NCBI GenBank assembly: GCA_016284295.1
Contig: JAEEOP010000041.1
Coordinates: 37,559-101,558, forward strand
DNA: 64,000 nt
Reading direction: 5' to 3'
Source: Methanomassiliicoccaceae archaeon
Lineage (GTDB): Archaea; Thermoplasmatota; Thermoplasmata; Methanomassiliicoccales; Methanomethylophilaceae
This document shows positions 25,538 to 34,561 of this stretch, one piece after another. How positions within the stretch are numbered: the first letter of the stretch is position 1; each line of letters opens with the position of its first letter. A model generated the notes under the pieces. The model was given only the letters and a program-made list of their open reading frames with translations. It was not told where the DNA came from and made no database searches. The position numbers and the translations under genes were made by a program.

Positions 25538-27622
25538 ATGAAGGTAGGTATAGACCTCGGGACAACATACTCTGCAGTAGCACGGTACGACAAGGCATCC
25601 GGGAAACCGGTAATGCTGAACAACGCTTTCGGCAAGGAGATCACCCCTTCCGTCATCTGCTTCCTCGATGACGGCGACATCCTCGTGGGAGAGGATGCTA
25701 AGGACATGCAGTCCAACGGTACGGGTGTCAACGCAGCCGCATTCAAGCGCAACATGGGTGATGACACACCCGTCGTCAGCTTCAATGGGAAGGATTACAC
25801 AGCCGAGGAGCTCTCCTCGATGCTCCTCAAGCACCTCATAGAGGATGCCGAGAAAGCGGCCGGAGAGAAGATCGAAGAGGCAATCATCACAGTTCCCGCC
25901 TACTTCGAGGATGCTCAGAGGATCGCCACCAAGCGTGCCGGCGAGTCTTGCGGCATCAAGGTGCCCAAGATCATCAACGAGCCCACGGCCGCTGCGATCT
26001 CATACGGTTACAAGCACTCCGCGGACAAGACCCTGCTGGTCTACGACCTCGGAGGAGGAACCTTCGATGTCACCATCGTCAAGATCGAGAAGGGTAACAT
26101 CGAGGTCGTCGGTACCCATGGAAACCACATACTCGGAGGCAAGGACTGGGACGCGGCCATCGTGAAGTACGTCTGCGACAAGTTCGTCAACGAGTTCGAC
26201 GTCGACCCCAGGGACGATCTGCCGACCAAGAACGAGCTCATCGTCGCCGCAGAGGGATTCAAGAAGACCCTGTCCGTGGCAGAGAGCGTCACGATCCCCG
26301 TCAACTACGACGGCTGCAGCGAGAAGTACACCCTCACGAGGGATGAGTTCGAATCCATGACCGAGCACCTCATGAACGCCACCAAGGACGTCTGCAGCGA
26401 GCTAATAGAATCCCTTAATATGCAGTGGACCGACATCGACGAGATCCTCCTCTGCGGCGGATCCACAAGGATGCCCGGAGTGGCGAAGTTCCTCAGGTCC
26501 CTCACGGGACGCGAGATCGTCACCCACAGCGACACGGACCTCGCCGTCGCGAAAGGAGCCGCCATCACCGCAGAGCTCTACAGCAGCAACGCCACCGGCC
26601 TCAGGGAGGGCACGATAAAGATCTCCGATGTCACCGCACACAGCCTCGGAGCGCTCTCCGTCAGCCAGGACGGATCCAAGTTCGTCAACGAAATCATGAT
26701 CAAGAAGAACTCCAAGGTCCCCAGCACCTGCAGGAAGTCGTTCACCATCAAGCCCGGGAACATGACCAACAAGCTCGAGGTCTACACCCTCCAGGGAGAA
26801 TCTAGGACGCCTCTGGACTGCAACGTGCTCGCCAAGGTCGTCATAACAGGATTCTACAACGACGGCAGAGGCCCCGTCATAGATATTGAATATAACTACG
26901 ACGAGAACGGGATCGTCAACATCAAGGCATTCCAGGGTCCGGATTCCCTTACGGTCAAGGCCGAGCCCGTCCCCAACGACATCAGGTGGATGGGCGGCAA
27001 CCCCCGCGACATGCCCACGGACATGGTCATAGCGAAGAACATCGCGATCTGCGTCGACCTCTCCAGGAGCATGGACGGAGAGCCCATCGACGCCGCGAAG
27101 AACTCCATCCGCAGCTTCATCAGGACCCTCTCGGGAGAGGGCACCAGGTTCTCGATCATCGGATTCGGTGACAAGGTCAAGGTCATACAGGAACTCACGG
27201 ACGACACCAGCGTCCTCATGAACGCGGTGGACGAGCTCAAGGTCAAGATGCTCGGAAGGGGTACCGACGCAAGCCCCTTAGATACAGCAAGGGTCGTCCT
27301 GGGGAACGAACCCGGCGTCGGGATCGTGGTCGTCCTCACGGACGGTATCTGGGGTAAGAGGGACAACGCTGTGGACCAGGCCCTCGCCTGCAGGGACGCC
27401 AACATCACGATCATCGCGATCGGTCTCGGAGAAGCGGATACTTCGTTTCTTAGGCAGATTGCAACTGTCGACGACGGTGCCCTCTTTACGACGATCGACA
27501 GGCTCGGAGACACATTCAGCACCATCGCCACCGCCATCAGCTCAGGAAGCATGGGCCTCGCGGTGCATGGTGGCAGCAGCGGTCTCGCTGTCCATAACAC
27601 CAGCAGCCTGGCAGCACGCTGA
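25538..27622 (+). CDS. Hsp70 (DnaK-like)-vWA fusion protein
   Basis: 694 residues. Residues 1-~370 are a full Hsp70 ATPase domain: GIDLGTTYS, NEPTAAAISYGY, VYDLGGGTFDV and LLCGGSTRMP. Residues ~375-480 are a beta-sandwich substrate-binding domain (TAHSLGALSV, YNYDENGIVNIKA). Where DnaK has its helical lid there is instead a von Willebrand A domain (~490-660) with a complete MIDAS: Asp507, Ser509 and Ser511 in DLSRSM, GRGTDAS, and LTDG. The C-terminal tail repeats GLAVH twice. The vWA domain likely binds a partner through a metal ion, replacing client trapping by recruitment. First gene of a coupled five-gene operon. Confidence 0.9.
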   Translation: MKVGIDLGTTYSAVARYDKASGKPVMLNNAFGKEITPSVICFLDDGDILVGEDAKDMQSNGTGVNAAAFKRNMGDDTPVVSFNGKDYTAEELSSMLLKHLIEDAEKAAGEKIEEAIITVPAYFEDAQRIATKRAGESCGIKVPKIINEPTAAAISYGYKHSADKTLLVYDLGGGTFDVTIVKIEKGNIEVVGTHGNHILGGKDWDAAIVKYVCDKFVNEFDVDPRDDLPTKNELIVAAEGFKKTLSVAESVTIPVNYDGCSEKYTLTRDEFESMTEHLMNATKDVCSELIESLNMQWTDIDEILLCGGSTRMPGVAKFLRSLTGREIVTHSDTDLAVAKGAAITAELYSSNATGLREGTIKISDVTAHSLGALSVSQDGSKFVNEIMIKKNSKVPSTCRKSFTIKPGNMTNKLEVYTLQGESRTPLDCNVLAKVVITGFYNDGRGPVIDIEYNYDENGIVNIKAFQGPDSLTVKAEPVPNDIRWMGGNPRDMPTDMVIAKNIAICVDLSRSMDGEPIDAAKNSIRSFIRTLSGEGTRFSIIGFGDKVKVIQELTDDTSVLMNAVDELKVKMLGRGTDASPLDTARVVLGNEPGVGIVVVLTDGIWGKRDNAVDQALACRDANITIIAIGLGEADTSFLRQIATVDDGALFTTIDRLGDTFSTIATAISSGSMGLAVHGGSSGLAVHNTSSLAAR

Positions 27623-27633
27623 CAGTGGTCAAC

Positions 27634-30630
27634 ATGGCTAACAAGACAGACAACTACTGCCAGCTCCTGGGGCTCAATCCGTTCAACGACAAGTACACCC
27701 AGGAAGCGATCGATGCCAAGATCGACAAGATGGCAGAGAAGTGGGCCAACGAGCACAGGAACAAGCAGAACGACACGGGAACCCGTTTCAAGTACAGCAA
27801 GCTCTGCGACCAGATTCCCGAGATCAAGAGCTGCATGTCCAACCCCGCCTGCAGGAAAAGGGTGTTCGCGGACGGCCAGAAGAACCTCACCGGCAAATGC
27901 CAGAGACTCAAGATGGACTGCGTCATCCTCGCCGACGGCAGGTACATAATCCTCGGAGGGGTCGTCGACAACTTCGTCAAGAGGCTCCACTGGGAGGGCA
28001 TTGACAAGAAGCTCGCCATGAAGCTGGCCAACGTCAACGAAGGACCGATCCCGAAGCGCGTCAGCGACAAGGTGGAGAACGCCTACATCAGCCTGAACAC
28101 GGTCGATGCCTACACTCCCACCGACGTCCTCAACATGCTGATCAAGAACCCCGACCTGGAGATCAAGTGCGACCCCCTCACCGAGGGCAGCTCCCTCAGC
28201 CAGGTCCGCAACGCGTTCACGCTCTGCGAGAAGAGGGTCAACAGCGTCAGGCAGGACATCCTCCCCGACCAGGACTCGTACATCTCGGTGCTGAGGAGCC
28301 TGAAGCTCATCATCGACTCCGACAAGGAGATGAACGACCTGTTCACGTACGGAAGGTGCAACAGGGCGATGGACCCCGCGAAGGAGATCATCGAGAAGGA
28401 GTACACCGGATCGCAGATCACCCGCAACTACATCGACGACATCATGTCGATGTACTCCTCAGGACAGGACCAGGAGATGTGCATCTACATCCTGGAGACA
28501 TTCTGCTTCAAGAAGAAGATCCCCGCGAACTTCTCCAACCTGGACAGCAACATGACCAGGTGCCCGTACTGCAGCAACCTCGTCCCCAGCGGCAGCAACA
28601 CCATGTTCTGCCCGTTCTGCGGGAAGAACTTCAAGATGGTCTGCCCCCAGTGCAAGACCACGCAGCAGTCCAAGAACGTCATATGCATCAAGTGCGGATT
28701 CAACTTCAAGGAAGGGGAGATGCAGGCCAAGAACCTGGCCATCAGCTTCAACATGAACATGCAGAAGGGCAGCGTCACACAGGCGGATGCTGACCTGCAG
28801 AAGCTGAAGAGCATCTACTCCACATATGCGACCATCCCCACCATGGAGAATGAGATCGGCAAGGCGAGGACCAACATCGACACGCTGATCGCGATGATCT
28901 CCGACAACCACAAGATGAAGAGGTTCTACGCGGCCAAAGTGGCCGGGGACACTCTCATGCAGAGCTACGCCGGGGAGATGATCAGCTACCCTGATGTCAA
29001 GCAGAAGTACGACGAGTCGGTCCAGCATGTCAAGCAGGCCGACGTGTACTGCAACAGGGCCAAGATCAGCGCCGACAGGGACACGATGCTGGGCATCTAC
29101 GTCAGCGCGATCAACGAGTGCCCCGACCACCCCGCCGCGAAGGCGGTGCTCAAGCAGCACCCTCCGTCCGGTCCGGACGATCCGCAGGCGAGCATAAAGC
29201 CCAACGGCAACCTGATGCTCAAGTACAGTGCGCCCGTGGACAGCAAAGGGATCACGTTCGTGATCTACAGGAACAGGAACTCGATCCTCGAGGTGACCGA
29301 CGAGTCCCGCCCGCTGGCGGAGATACCCGGCACTGTTTACATAGACAGATCCCTGGAGCCCGGTGTGGAGTATTACTATTCGGTTTACACCAAACGCTGG
29401 GGCATACTGTCCAGGGAGGCCGTCCACTACGGCCCCATAATGATCCTCGCAGAGGTGGAGAAGGTCAACATCGAGCACATCGACGGAGGACTCCGCCTGA
29501 TGTACGAGAAGCCCCACGGAGCATCCCGTGTCCGTGTCTGGAGGGCGGATCCCAAGACGCAGACCAACATGGAGCTCCCAATCAACGGCGCGACGGTCTA
29601 TGACGACCTGGGCCTGAAGGGGGGATGCACCTACCACTACCTATTCGTGGCCGAATACGAGACGCGCAACAGGAGCGAGAGGTCCGCCGGGAACATCTAC
29701 ACCGCCACCACGCTCGAGGCGCCCAAACCGGTGCGCGACTGGGGTATAACGTGGATGAAGAACGACGGCAGCTACAGGGCCACATGGTCCACCAAGGAGC
29801 GCGTCCAGCTGTACGCCTCCAAGAAGAAGTACAACATCCAGGGCAACATGATCAAGATGGAGGACATCAACGCATGGATGACCCCCATCCAGCCCCTCCA
29901 GGAATACGAGGACGGGATGAAGTTCAACCTGCCCGACGGCACCGTGCAGTACCTGTACCCGATCATCCAGGTCGGACCGATGGGGATCAAGGGCAACGAG
30001 ATCATGGTCGCCAACCTGAGGCCGTTCAGGGATGTCGAGAAGGTAATGAGCGGCAAGGACTGCATCCTGACCATGACATGGCCCCCCAACGCCGTGGCGG
30101 CCAAGATAGTCATCTCCTCCACGGATGTGAAGGACCTCGACGACCCCACAGCGGAGATAATGACCGTCAGGAAGGAGGAGTACGACGAGGACAAGATGAT
30201 CAGGATTCCCATGGGGAAGGCGGCGAAGAAGTGCATCAACATCTTCGCCATCTACGACGTCGGCAACGAGACGCTCCGCTCCAGAGGGATCGCGATCGAC
30301 ATCTACAGCGCCGAGTGCAAGAAGGTCAAGTACAAGATCGACAAGGGCGGCAAGAGGGCCGAACTCCAGCTGACCACAGACAGCGACATCAAGAAGATAC
30401 CCGAGGTCGCGCTGGTCCATGTGGACGAGGGCATACCGCTCAAGAGGACGGACGGGGAGGTCATATGGTCCTCCGGAGGGAACATCGAGTTCTCCGGCGG
30501 AGCATGCAGCATCCCCATCGACCTGTCGAAGTACAAGGACGTGGAGCACATCAGGCTGTTCTTCGTGAACGAGGAGGACTACAACCTGTTCAGGTTCATC
30601 CACCCACTCTACAGAAAGGAGGCGCGCTGA
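27634..30630 (+). CDS. Large zinc-ribbon scaffold protein with J-domain-like N-terminus and FN3-like domains
   Basis: 998 residues from ATG 27634; a GTG at 27625 is an alternative. The N-terminus (NYCQLLGLNPFNDKYTQE) resembles the start of a J-domain or related helical module, but no HPD motif is visible. Residues ~310-355 hold two zinc ribbons (CPYC/CPFC and CPQC/CIKC). Then comes a helical stretch and, from ~520, several beta domains reading like fibronectin type III (for example YIDRSLEPGVEYYYSVY). It lies between the Hsp70-vWA gene (11 bp) and a GTPase gene (1 bp), so it probably assembles the chaperone and GTPase. I do not recognise a named family. Confidence 0.75.
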   Translation: MANKTDNYCQLLGLNPFNDKYTQEAIDAKIDKMAEKWANEHRNKQNDTGTRFKYSKLCDQIPEIKSCMSNPACRKRVFADGQKNLTGKCQRLKMDCVILADGRYIILGGVVDNFVKRLHWEGIDKKLAMKLANVNEGPIPKRVSDKVENAYISLNTVDAYTPTDVLNMLIKNPDLEIKCDPLTEGSSLSQVRNAFTLCEKRVNSVRQDILPDQDSYISVLRSLKLIIDSDKEMNDLFTYGRCNRAMDPAKEIIEKEYTGSQITRNYIDDIMSMYSSGQDQEMCIYILETFCFKKKIPANFSNLDSNMTRCPYCSNLVPSGSNTMFCPFCGKNFKMVCPQCKTTQQSKNVICIKCGFNFKEGEMQAKNLAISFNMNMQKGSVTQADADLQKLKSIYSTYATIPTMENEIGKARTNIDTLIAMISDNHKMKRFYAAKVAGDTLMQSYAGEMISYPDVKQKYDESVQHVKQADVYCNRAKISADRDTMLGIYVSAINECPDHPAAKAVLKQHPPSGPDDPQASIKPNGNLMLKYSAPVDSKGITFVIYRNRNSILEVTDESRPLAEIPGTVYIDRSLEPGVEYYYSVYTKRWGILSREAVHYGPIMILAEVEKVNIEHIDGGLRLMYEKPHGASRVRVWRADPKTQTNMELPINGATVYDDLGLKGGCTYHYLFVAEYETRNRSERSAGNIYTATTLEAPKPVRDWGITWMKNDGSYRATWSTKERVQLYASKKKYNIQGNMIKMEDINAWMTPIQPLQEYEDGMKFNLPDGTVQYLYPIIQVGPMGIKGNEIMVANLRPFRDVEKVMSGKDCILTMTWPPNAVAAKIVISSTDVKDLDDPTAEIMTVRKEEYDEDKMIRIPMGKAAKKCINIFAIYDVGNETLRSRGIAIDIYSAECKKVKYKIDKGGKRAELQLTTDSDIKKIPEVALVHVDEGIPLKRTDGEVIWSSGGNIEFSGGACSIPIDLSKYKDVEHIRLFFVNEEDYNLFRFIHPLYRKEAR

Positions 30631-30631
30631 A

Positions 30632-31888
30632 ATGGCTAGGAAAAAGGATGAGCAGACGAGCAAGCAATACGTGTGCCCGTACTGCTTCAGCAAGGTCGAC
30701 ATGTCCGCAGTGCACTTCGTGTGCACCGGATCCAGCTGCGCCAAGGTGTTCGCATCCACGGTGTTCAGCACCAGGGACGAATCGAAGAAGATGTACGTGT
30801 CCAAGGACGGTCTCCACGAGATCGACTACGAGAAGACCATGGCCTTCGGCAAGGACCCGTTCAGCTCCAACGCGATAGTCGCGAAGCAGCACATCATCAG
30901 GAACTCATCGGGAATCTGCGACGTGTGCAAGAGGCCGGCGTACCTGCGCGTATGCCCGACATGCCACAACCAGATCCCCAACGGCGCCGAGGAGGAAGGC
31001 AACAAGATCTTCGTCATCCTCGGGCCCAAGGGAGTCGGTAAGAGCCACTACATAGCCGTGCTTATCAACCAGCTGAAGAACGCCATAGCCACGGAGTTCA
31101 ACGGCGTGCTGAACGCCGCCAACGATACGACGACGATCAGGTACAGGGACGTCTACTACCACAGGCTGTACGAGGAGAAGAGGAAGCTGGAGCCCACGCT
31201 GTCCTTCGGGGCATCGGACGACTCCCGCGAGCCGCTGATCTTCTACTTCAGGATCCTGAACGGGGAGAAACCGCTGATGTTCACATTCGCGTTCTTCGAC
31301 ACCGCCGGCGAGGACCTGGTGTCCGCAGACAAGATGAGGATGCTGAACCTCAACGCCTTCATCTCGATGGCGTCCGGCATAGTGTACCTAGTGGACCCCA
31401 TGCAGGTGAAGTACATCAACCAGAGGATCCACGTTGACGATAAACCACAGGTCGGTCCCAGCGCCACGGACATCCTGAACAACATCTGCCAGATCATCCG
31501 CAACAACAGGAAGATCAAGGCGAAGGAGAAGATCGACATCCCCATCGCCGTCAGCTTCACGAAGAGCGACGTGCTGTTCAAGATCCCGGAGAACGAGGAG
31601 GAGAGCAAGGTCCTGTTCGGACTAAACTCCAGCCTCCACATCCCCCGCGAGTACGGCAAGATCGACAACGAGAACTTCGAGCAGATTGATGCTGAGCTCG
31701 AGGAGTACATCAGGAGGACCATCGGGCCGGAGTTCATCCAGCTCGTCAACGGGTTCAAGACGCACTCCTACTTCGCCGTATCCGCATTGGGCTGCAACCC
31801 CACGGGCCACACCCTGCCCAGAGGGGTATCGCCGATGAGGGTCGAGGACCCGTTCATCTGGCTTCTTAGCAAGGAGGGTCTGAGATGA
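30632..31888 (+). CDS. Zinc-ribbon P-loop GTPase-like protein
   Basis: 418 residues. Zinc ribbons at the N-terminus (CPYC at residues 15-18) and at about residues 96-115 (CDVC...CPTC) precede a P-loop NTPase: Walker A GPKGVGKSHY (~131-140), G3-like DTAGED (~223) and TKSD (~310), which fits the G4 NKxD motif of GTPases. The segment between is long and suggests an inserted region. It resembles the double-GTPase-like proteins often encoded beside vWA proteins in bacteria; that assignment is tentative. Its start is 1 bp after the scaffold stop and its stop overlaps the next gene by 4 bp. Confidence 0.78.
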   Translation: MARKKDEQTSKQYVCPYCFSKVDMSAVHFVCTGSSCAKVFASTVFSTRDESKKMYVSKDGLHEIDYEKTMAFGKDPFSSNAIVAKQHIIRNSSGICDVCKRPAYLRVCPTCHNQIPNGAEEEGNKIFVILGPKGVGKSHYIAVLINQLKNAIATEFNGVLNAANDTTTIRYRDVYYHRLYEEKRKLEPTLSFGASDDSREPLIFYFRILNGEKPLMFTFAFFDTAGEDLVSADKMRMLNLNAFISMASGIVYLVDPMQVKYINQRIHVDDKPQVGPSATDILNNICQIIRNNRKIKAKEKIDIPIAVSFTKSDVLFKIPENEEESKVLFGLNSSLHIPREYGKIDNENFEQIDAELEEYIRRTIGPEFIQLVNGFKTHSYFAVSALGCNPTGHTLPRGVSPMRVEDPFIWLLSKEGLR

Positions 31889-32847
31889 GCAGGAAGGATG
31901 CATTGAAGAACTTCCTCAAGAACGGCAATCTTAGGCCGGAGGAGGAAGAGCCGGTCCCCGTGGAGGAGACCGTCGAGGAGCCTGTAGAGGAGGTCCAGGA
32001 GACCGAGGAGTACGTGGAGGAAGAGGCCGAGGAGACCTATGAGGAGGTCCCCGAGGAGGAACCCGCCGGAGAAGAGTACATGGAGGAGTCGGAGCTCGAA
32101 GGGGAGCCTGCCGAGGAGGAGATCTCTTACGAGGAAGAGGAGCCCGAGGATGATTCCCCCAGCATAGAGCAGATCATGATCGAGAGGACCGAGGTCCTCG
32201 AGGATACGATACTTGCGCTCAGGGCGCAGGTGGAGGAGCTCCAGCTGACGCTGAGGGACTTCAGGGAGCATCCTGCCGTCCCCGACATGTCCGCATACGT
32301 CACCTCGAGGGAACAGCTCAAGACGATAACAAAGGTGGTGGAGAACGACAACGCGCTCTCCACCAACAAGATCCTCGTTCATGCGATGGAGCAGATCGCG
32401 ACCATGAGGGAGGACTTCTTCAAGCTCTGCAAGGGGATGGAGAAGAAGATAGATTCGATGTCAGCAAGGGACGTGCTGTCCTCCTTCCAGGCCTACGAGG
32501 TCGACATGGAGAACATACTGACCGACGGAGGTGTCTTCATCGGACACTTTGACTACACCTCCCTGAACACGATCCATCAGCGCATCGTGGAGGTCGTACC
32601 AACGGACGACCCGGATAAGAGCGGCCTGGTAGCCGAAAGGCTGTCGGATGGCTACAAACTGGGCAACAGGGTCCTTCTCAAGGAGAAGGTATCCGTCTAC
32701 AAGTACGTCCAACCCGCGGCGCGGGATGATGACGGGCAGGAGGCCCCCGGGGGACCGGAGGATGAGGCCCGTATCGAAACGATTTCGGAAACGCCTTCGG
32801 AGACAGAACAAGAGACTGAGAAATCAGACATGGAGGAAAAAGAATGA
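31885..32847 (+). CDS. GrpE-like acidic coiled-coil protein
   Basis: 320 residues. Residues ~20-95 are mostly Glu with Val/Pro, a coiled coil follows (~95-125), and the region ~205-285 reads like the head of GrpE: DILSSFQ...MENILTDGG, then SGLVAERLSDGYKLGNRVL matching the GrpE beta-wing (GxVxxxLxxGYxLxxRVLRPA). The C-terminus is again acidic. GrpE is the nucleotide exchange factor of Hsp70, so this would serve one or both Hsp70 proteins of the operon. It overlaps the GTPase and second Hsp70 genes by 4 bp each. The match is by pattern, not alignment. Confidence 0.65.
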   Translation: MSRKDALKNFLKNGNLRPEEEEPVPVEETVEEPVEEVQETEEYVEEEAEETYEEVPEEEPAGEEYMEESELEGEPAEEEISYEEEEPEDDSPSIEQIMIERTEVLEDTILALRAQVEELQLTLRDFREHPAVPDMSAYVTSREQLKTITKVVENDNALSTNKILVHAMEQIATMREDFFKLCKGMEKKIDSMSARDVLSSFQAYEVDMENILTDGGVFIGHFDYTSLNTIHQRIVEVVPTDDPDKSGLVAERLSDGYKLGNRVLLKEKVSVYKYVQPAARDDDGQEAPGGPEDEARIETISETPSETEQETEKSDMEEKE

Positions 32848-34415
32848 CAGAATATTGCATCGGTATAGATCTTGGAACAACCTACTCGTGCCTCGCCTAC
32901 ATCGATGAGGATGGGGATCCGGTCGTTGAGAAGAACTTCGAACAGGAGGACACAACGCCGTCAGTCATCCTCTTCAACGAGAACGGGGAGATCATCGTAG
33001 GATCCCCCGCGAAGGACATGTCGATCATGTACCCGCCCGAGAGGGTCATCACATCTATCAAGAGACAGATGGGAACCGACTACACCATCGACATCGACGG
33101 TGAGACCTACAACCCGATCATGCTCTCAGCGGTCATCCTCAGGAAGATGATCAACGACTTCAACGAGAACCACGGTTGCGACGTCAAGAAAGCGGTCATC
33201 ACCTGCCCCGCATACTTCGGACAGAACGAGAGGGACGCCACCAAGACCGCGGGAACCATCGCAGGACTCGAGGACGTCACTGTCATCAACGAGCCCACCG
33301 CCGCAGCAATCTCCTTCGGATTCGGAAACGCCGACGGAGGAAAGAAGAGGGTCCTCGTGTACGACCTCGGAGGAGGAACATTCGATGTCACCGTCCTCGA
33401 GATCGACGGGTCCTCGTTCACCGCCGTCGCAACGGACGGAGAGAGGTTCCTCGGAGGAAAGGACTGGGATGCGGTCATCTCCAACATCGTCAAGCAGAAG
33501 ATCTCCGAGGAGACCGGAATCGACAAGGAGACCCTCGACGAGAACGAGGACATCAAGCAGTCCCTGATCAACGACTCCGAGACCATCAAGAAAAGGCTCT
33601 CCACAGCGGAATCCACCAAGGGAACCCTGACCGTCGATGGGACCAAGGTCGTCTTCACAGTCACCAGGGACGAGTTCGAGGCGGCATCCAGCGGCCTCAT
33701 CCAGACCACCATCGACATCATCGACCGTGTGCTCGCCTCCAAGGACTTCACCATGGCGGACATCGACGAGGTCGTCCTCGTCGGAGGATCCTCCAGGATG
33801 CCCCAGGTCAAGAACAGCATCGCCGCCAAGTACCCCGAGGCGAAGATCAACATCTACGACCCCGACCAGTCCGTCGCAAAGGGAGCGGCCATCTTCTCGA
33901 TGTCCAACAGCATCATGCCCGACGCGGACAACACCGCCGAGGCCGGAGCCGCCGCGCCCGTCGAGGGAGCGATCAACGTCCACAACGTCCTGAGCAAGAC
34001 CTTCGGAATCAAGGCGGTCTACGAGGACGGCAGCGAGATGATCTCCAACATCATCTTCAGGAACGAGGCCCTGCCCATCGAGTCCGTCAAGACCTACTAC
34101 CCCGTCGACGACGGTCAGAACACCATCAACGTCGAGATCTACGAGGATGCTGCGTTCAACGACGAGACCGGAAAGAAGACCGACCTCCTCGAGGCCGCGC
34201 CCGTCGGAAGCTTCATGATGGAGCTCCCCTCGAACGTGACCAAGAACACGCCCATCACCGTGAAGTTCACCGCCACCAACGAGGGTATCCTCATCGCGAC
34301 CGTGGACTGCATGGAGCAGCACTCAGACTACCAGATCGAGAACGAGATGACCATGTCCGCGGACGAGATCAACAAGTCCATGGGACTCATGGAAAAGGTC
34401 ACCAAGGCCAACTGA
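32844..34415 (+). CDS. Lidless Hsp70 (DnaK-like) protein
   Basis: 523 residues. Complete ATPase domain (GIDLGTTYS, NEPTAAAISFGF, VYDLGGGTFDV, LVGGSSRMPQ) and a beta-type substrate domain up to ~505, but the ~110-residue helical lid is reduced to a ~20-residue stub. Housekeeping DnaK is about 610 residues. The peptide-binding strand order looks kept. Such lidless forms exchange substrates fast and rely on partners. It is the last gene of the operon; a strong terminator hairpin follows at 34427. A housekeeping dnaK-grpE-dnaJ set probably lies elsewhere in the genome. Confidence 0.92.
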   Translation: MTEYCIGIDLGTTYSCLAYIDEDGDPVVEKNFEQEDTTPSVILFNENGEIIVGSPAKDMSIMYPPERVITSIKRQMGTDYTIDIDGETYNPIMLSAVILRKMINDFNENHGCDVKKAVITCPAYFGQNERDATKTAGTIAGLEDVTVINEPTAAAISFGFGNADGGKKRVLVYDLGGGTFDVTVLEIDGSSFTAVATDGERFLGGKDWDAVISNIVKQKISEETGIDKETLDENEDIKQSLINDSETIKKRLSTAESTKGTLTVDGTKVVFTVTRDEFEAASSGLIQTTIDIIDRVLASKDFTMADIDEVVLVGGSSRMPQVKNSIAAKYPEAKINIYDPDQSVAKGAAIFSMSNSIMPDADNTAEAGAAAPVEGAINVHNVLSKTFGIKAVYEDGSEMISNIIFRNEALPIESVKTYYPVDDGQNTINVEIYEDAAFNDETGKKTDLLEAAPVGSFMMELPSNVTKNTPITVKFTATNEGILIATVDCMEQHSDYQIENEMTMSADEINKSMGLMEKVTKAN

Positions 34416-34426
34416 TCACAGAAACA

Positions 34427-34456
34427 TGAGGGAAGGGGGCCAACCCCCGACCCTCA
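34427..34456 (+). terminator. Terminator of the Hsp70-vWA operon
   Basis: TGAGGG / CCCTCA outer stem and GGGGG-CCAA-CCCCC inner stem, 12 bp after the last stop. Confidence 0.65.
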
Positions 34457-34561
34457 TCAAACGGTTTCAGGTTTTTCCGATCGGTGAGTCGACAGGACTC
34501 TGACGATCGGTCAAGGTTAAAGCGGCCGGCGTGCTGAGATCCACCTACACACCGATCGGGA

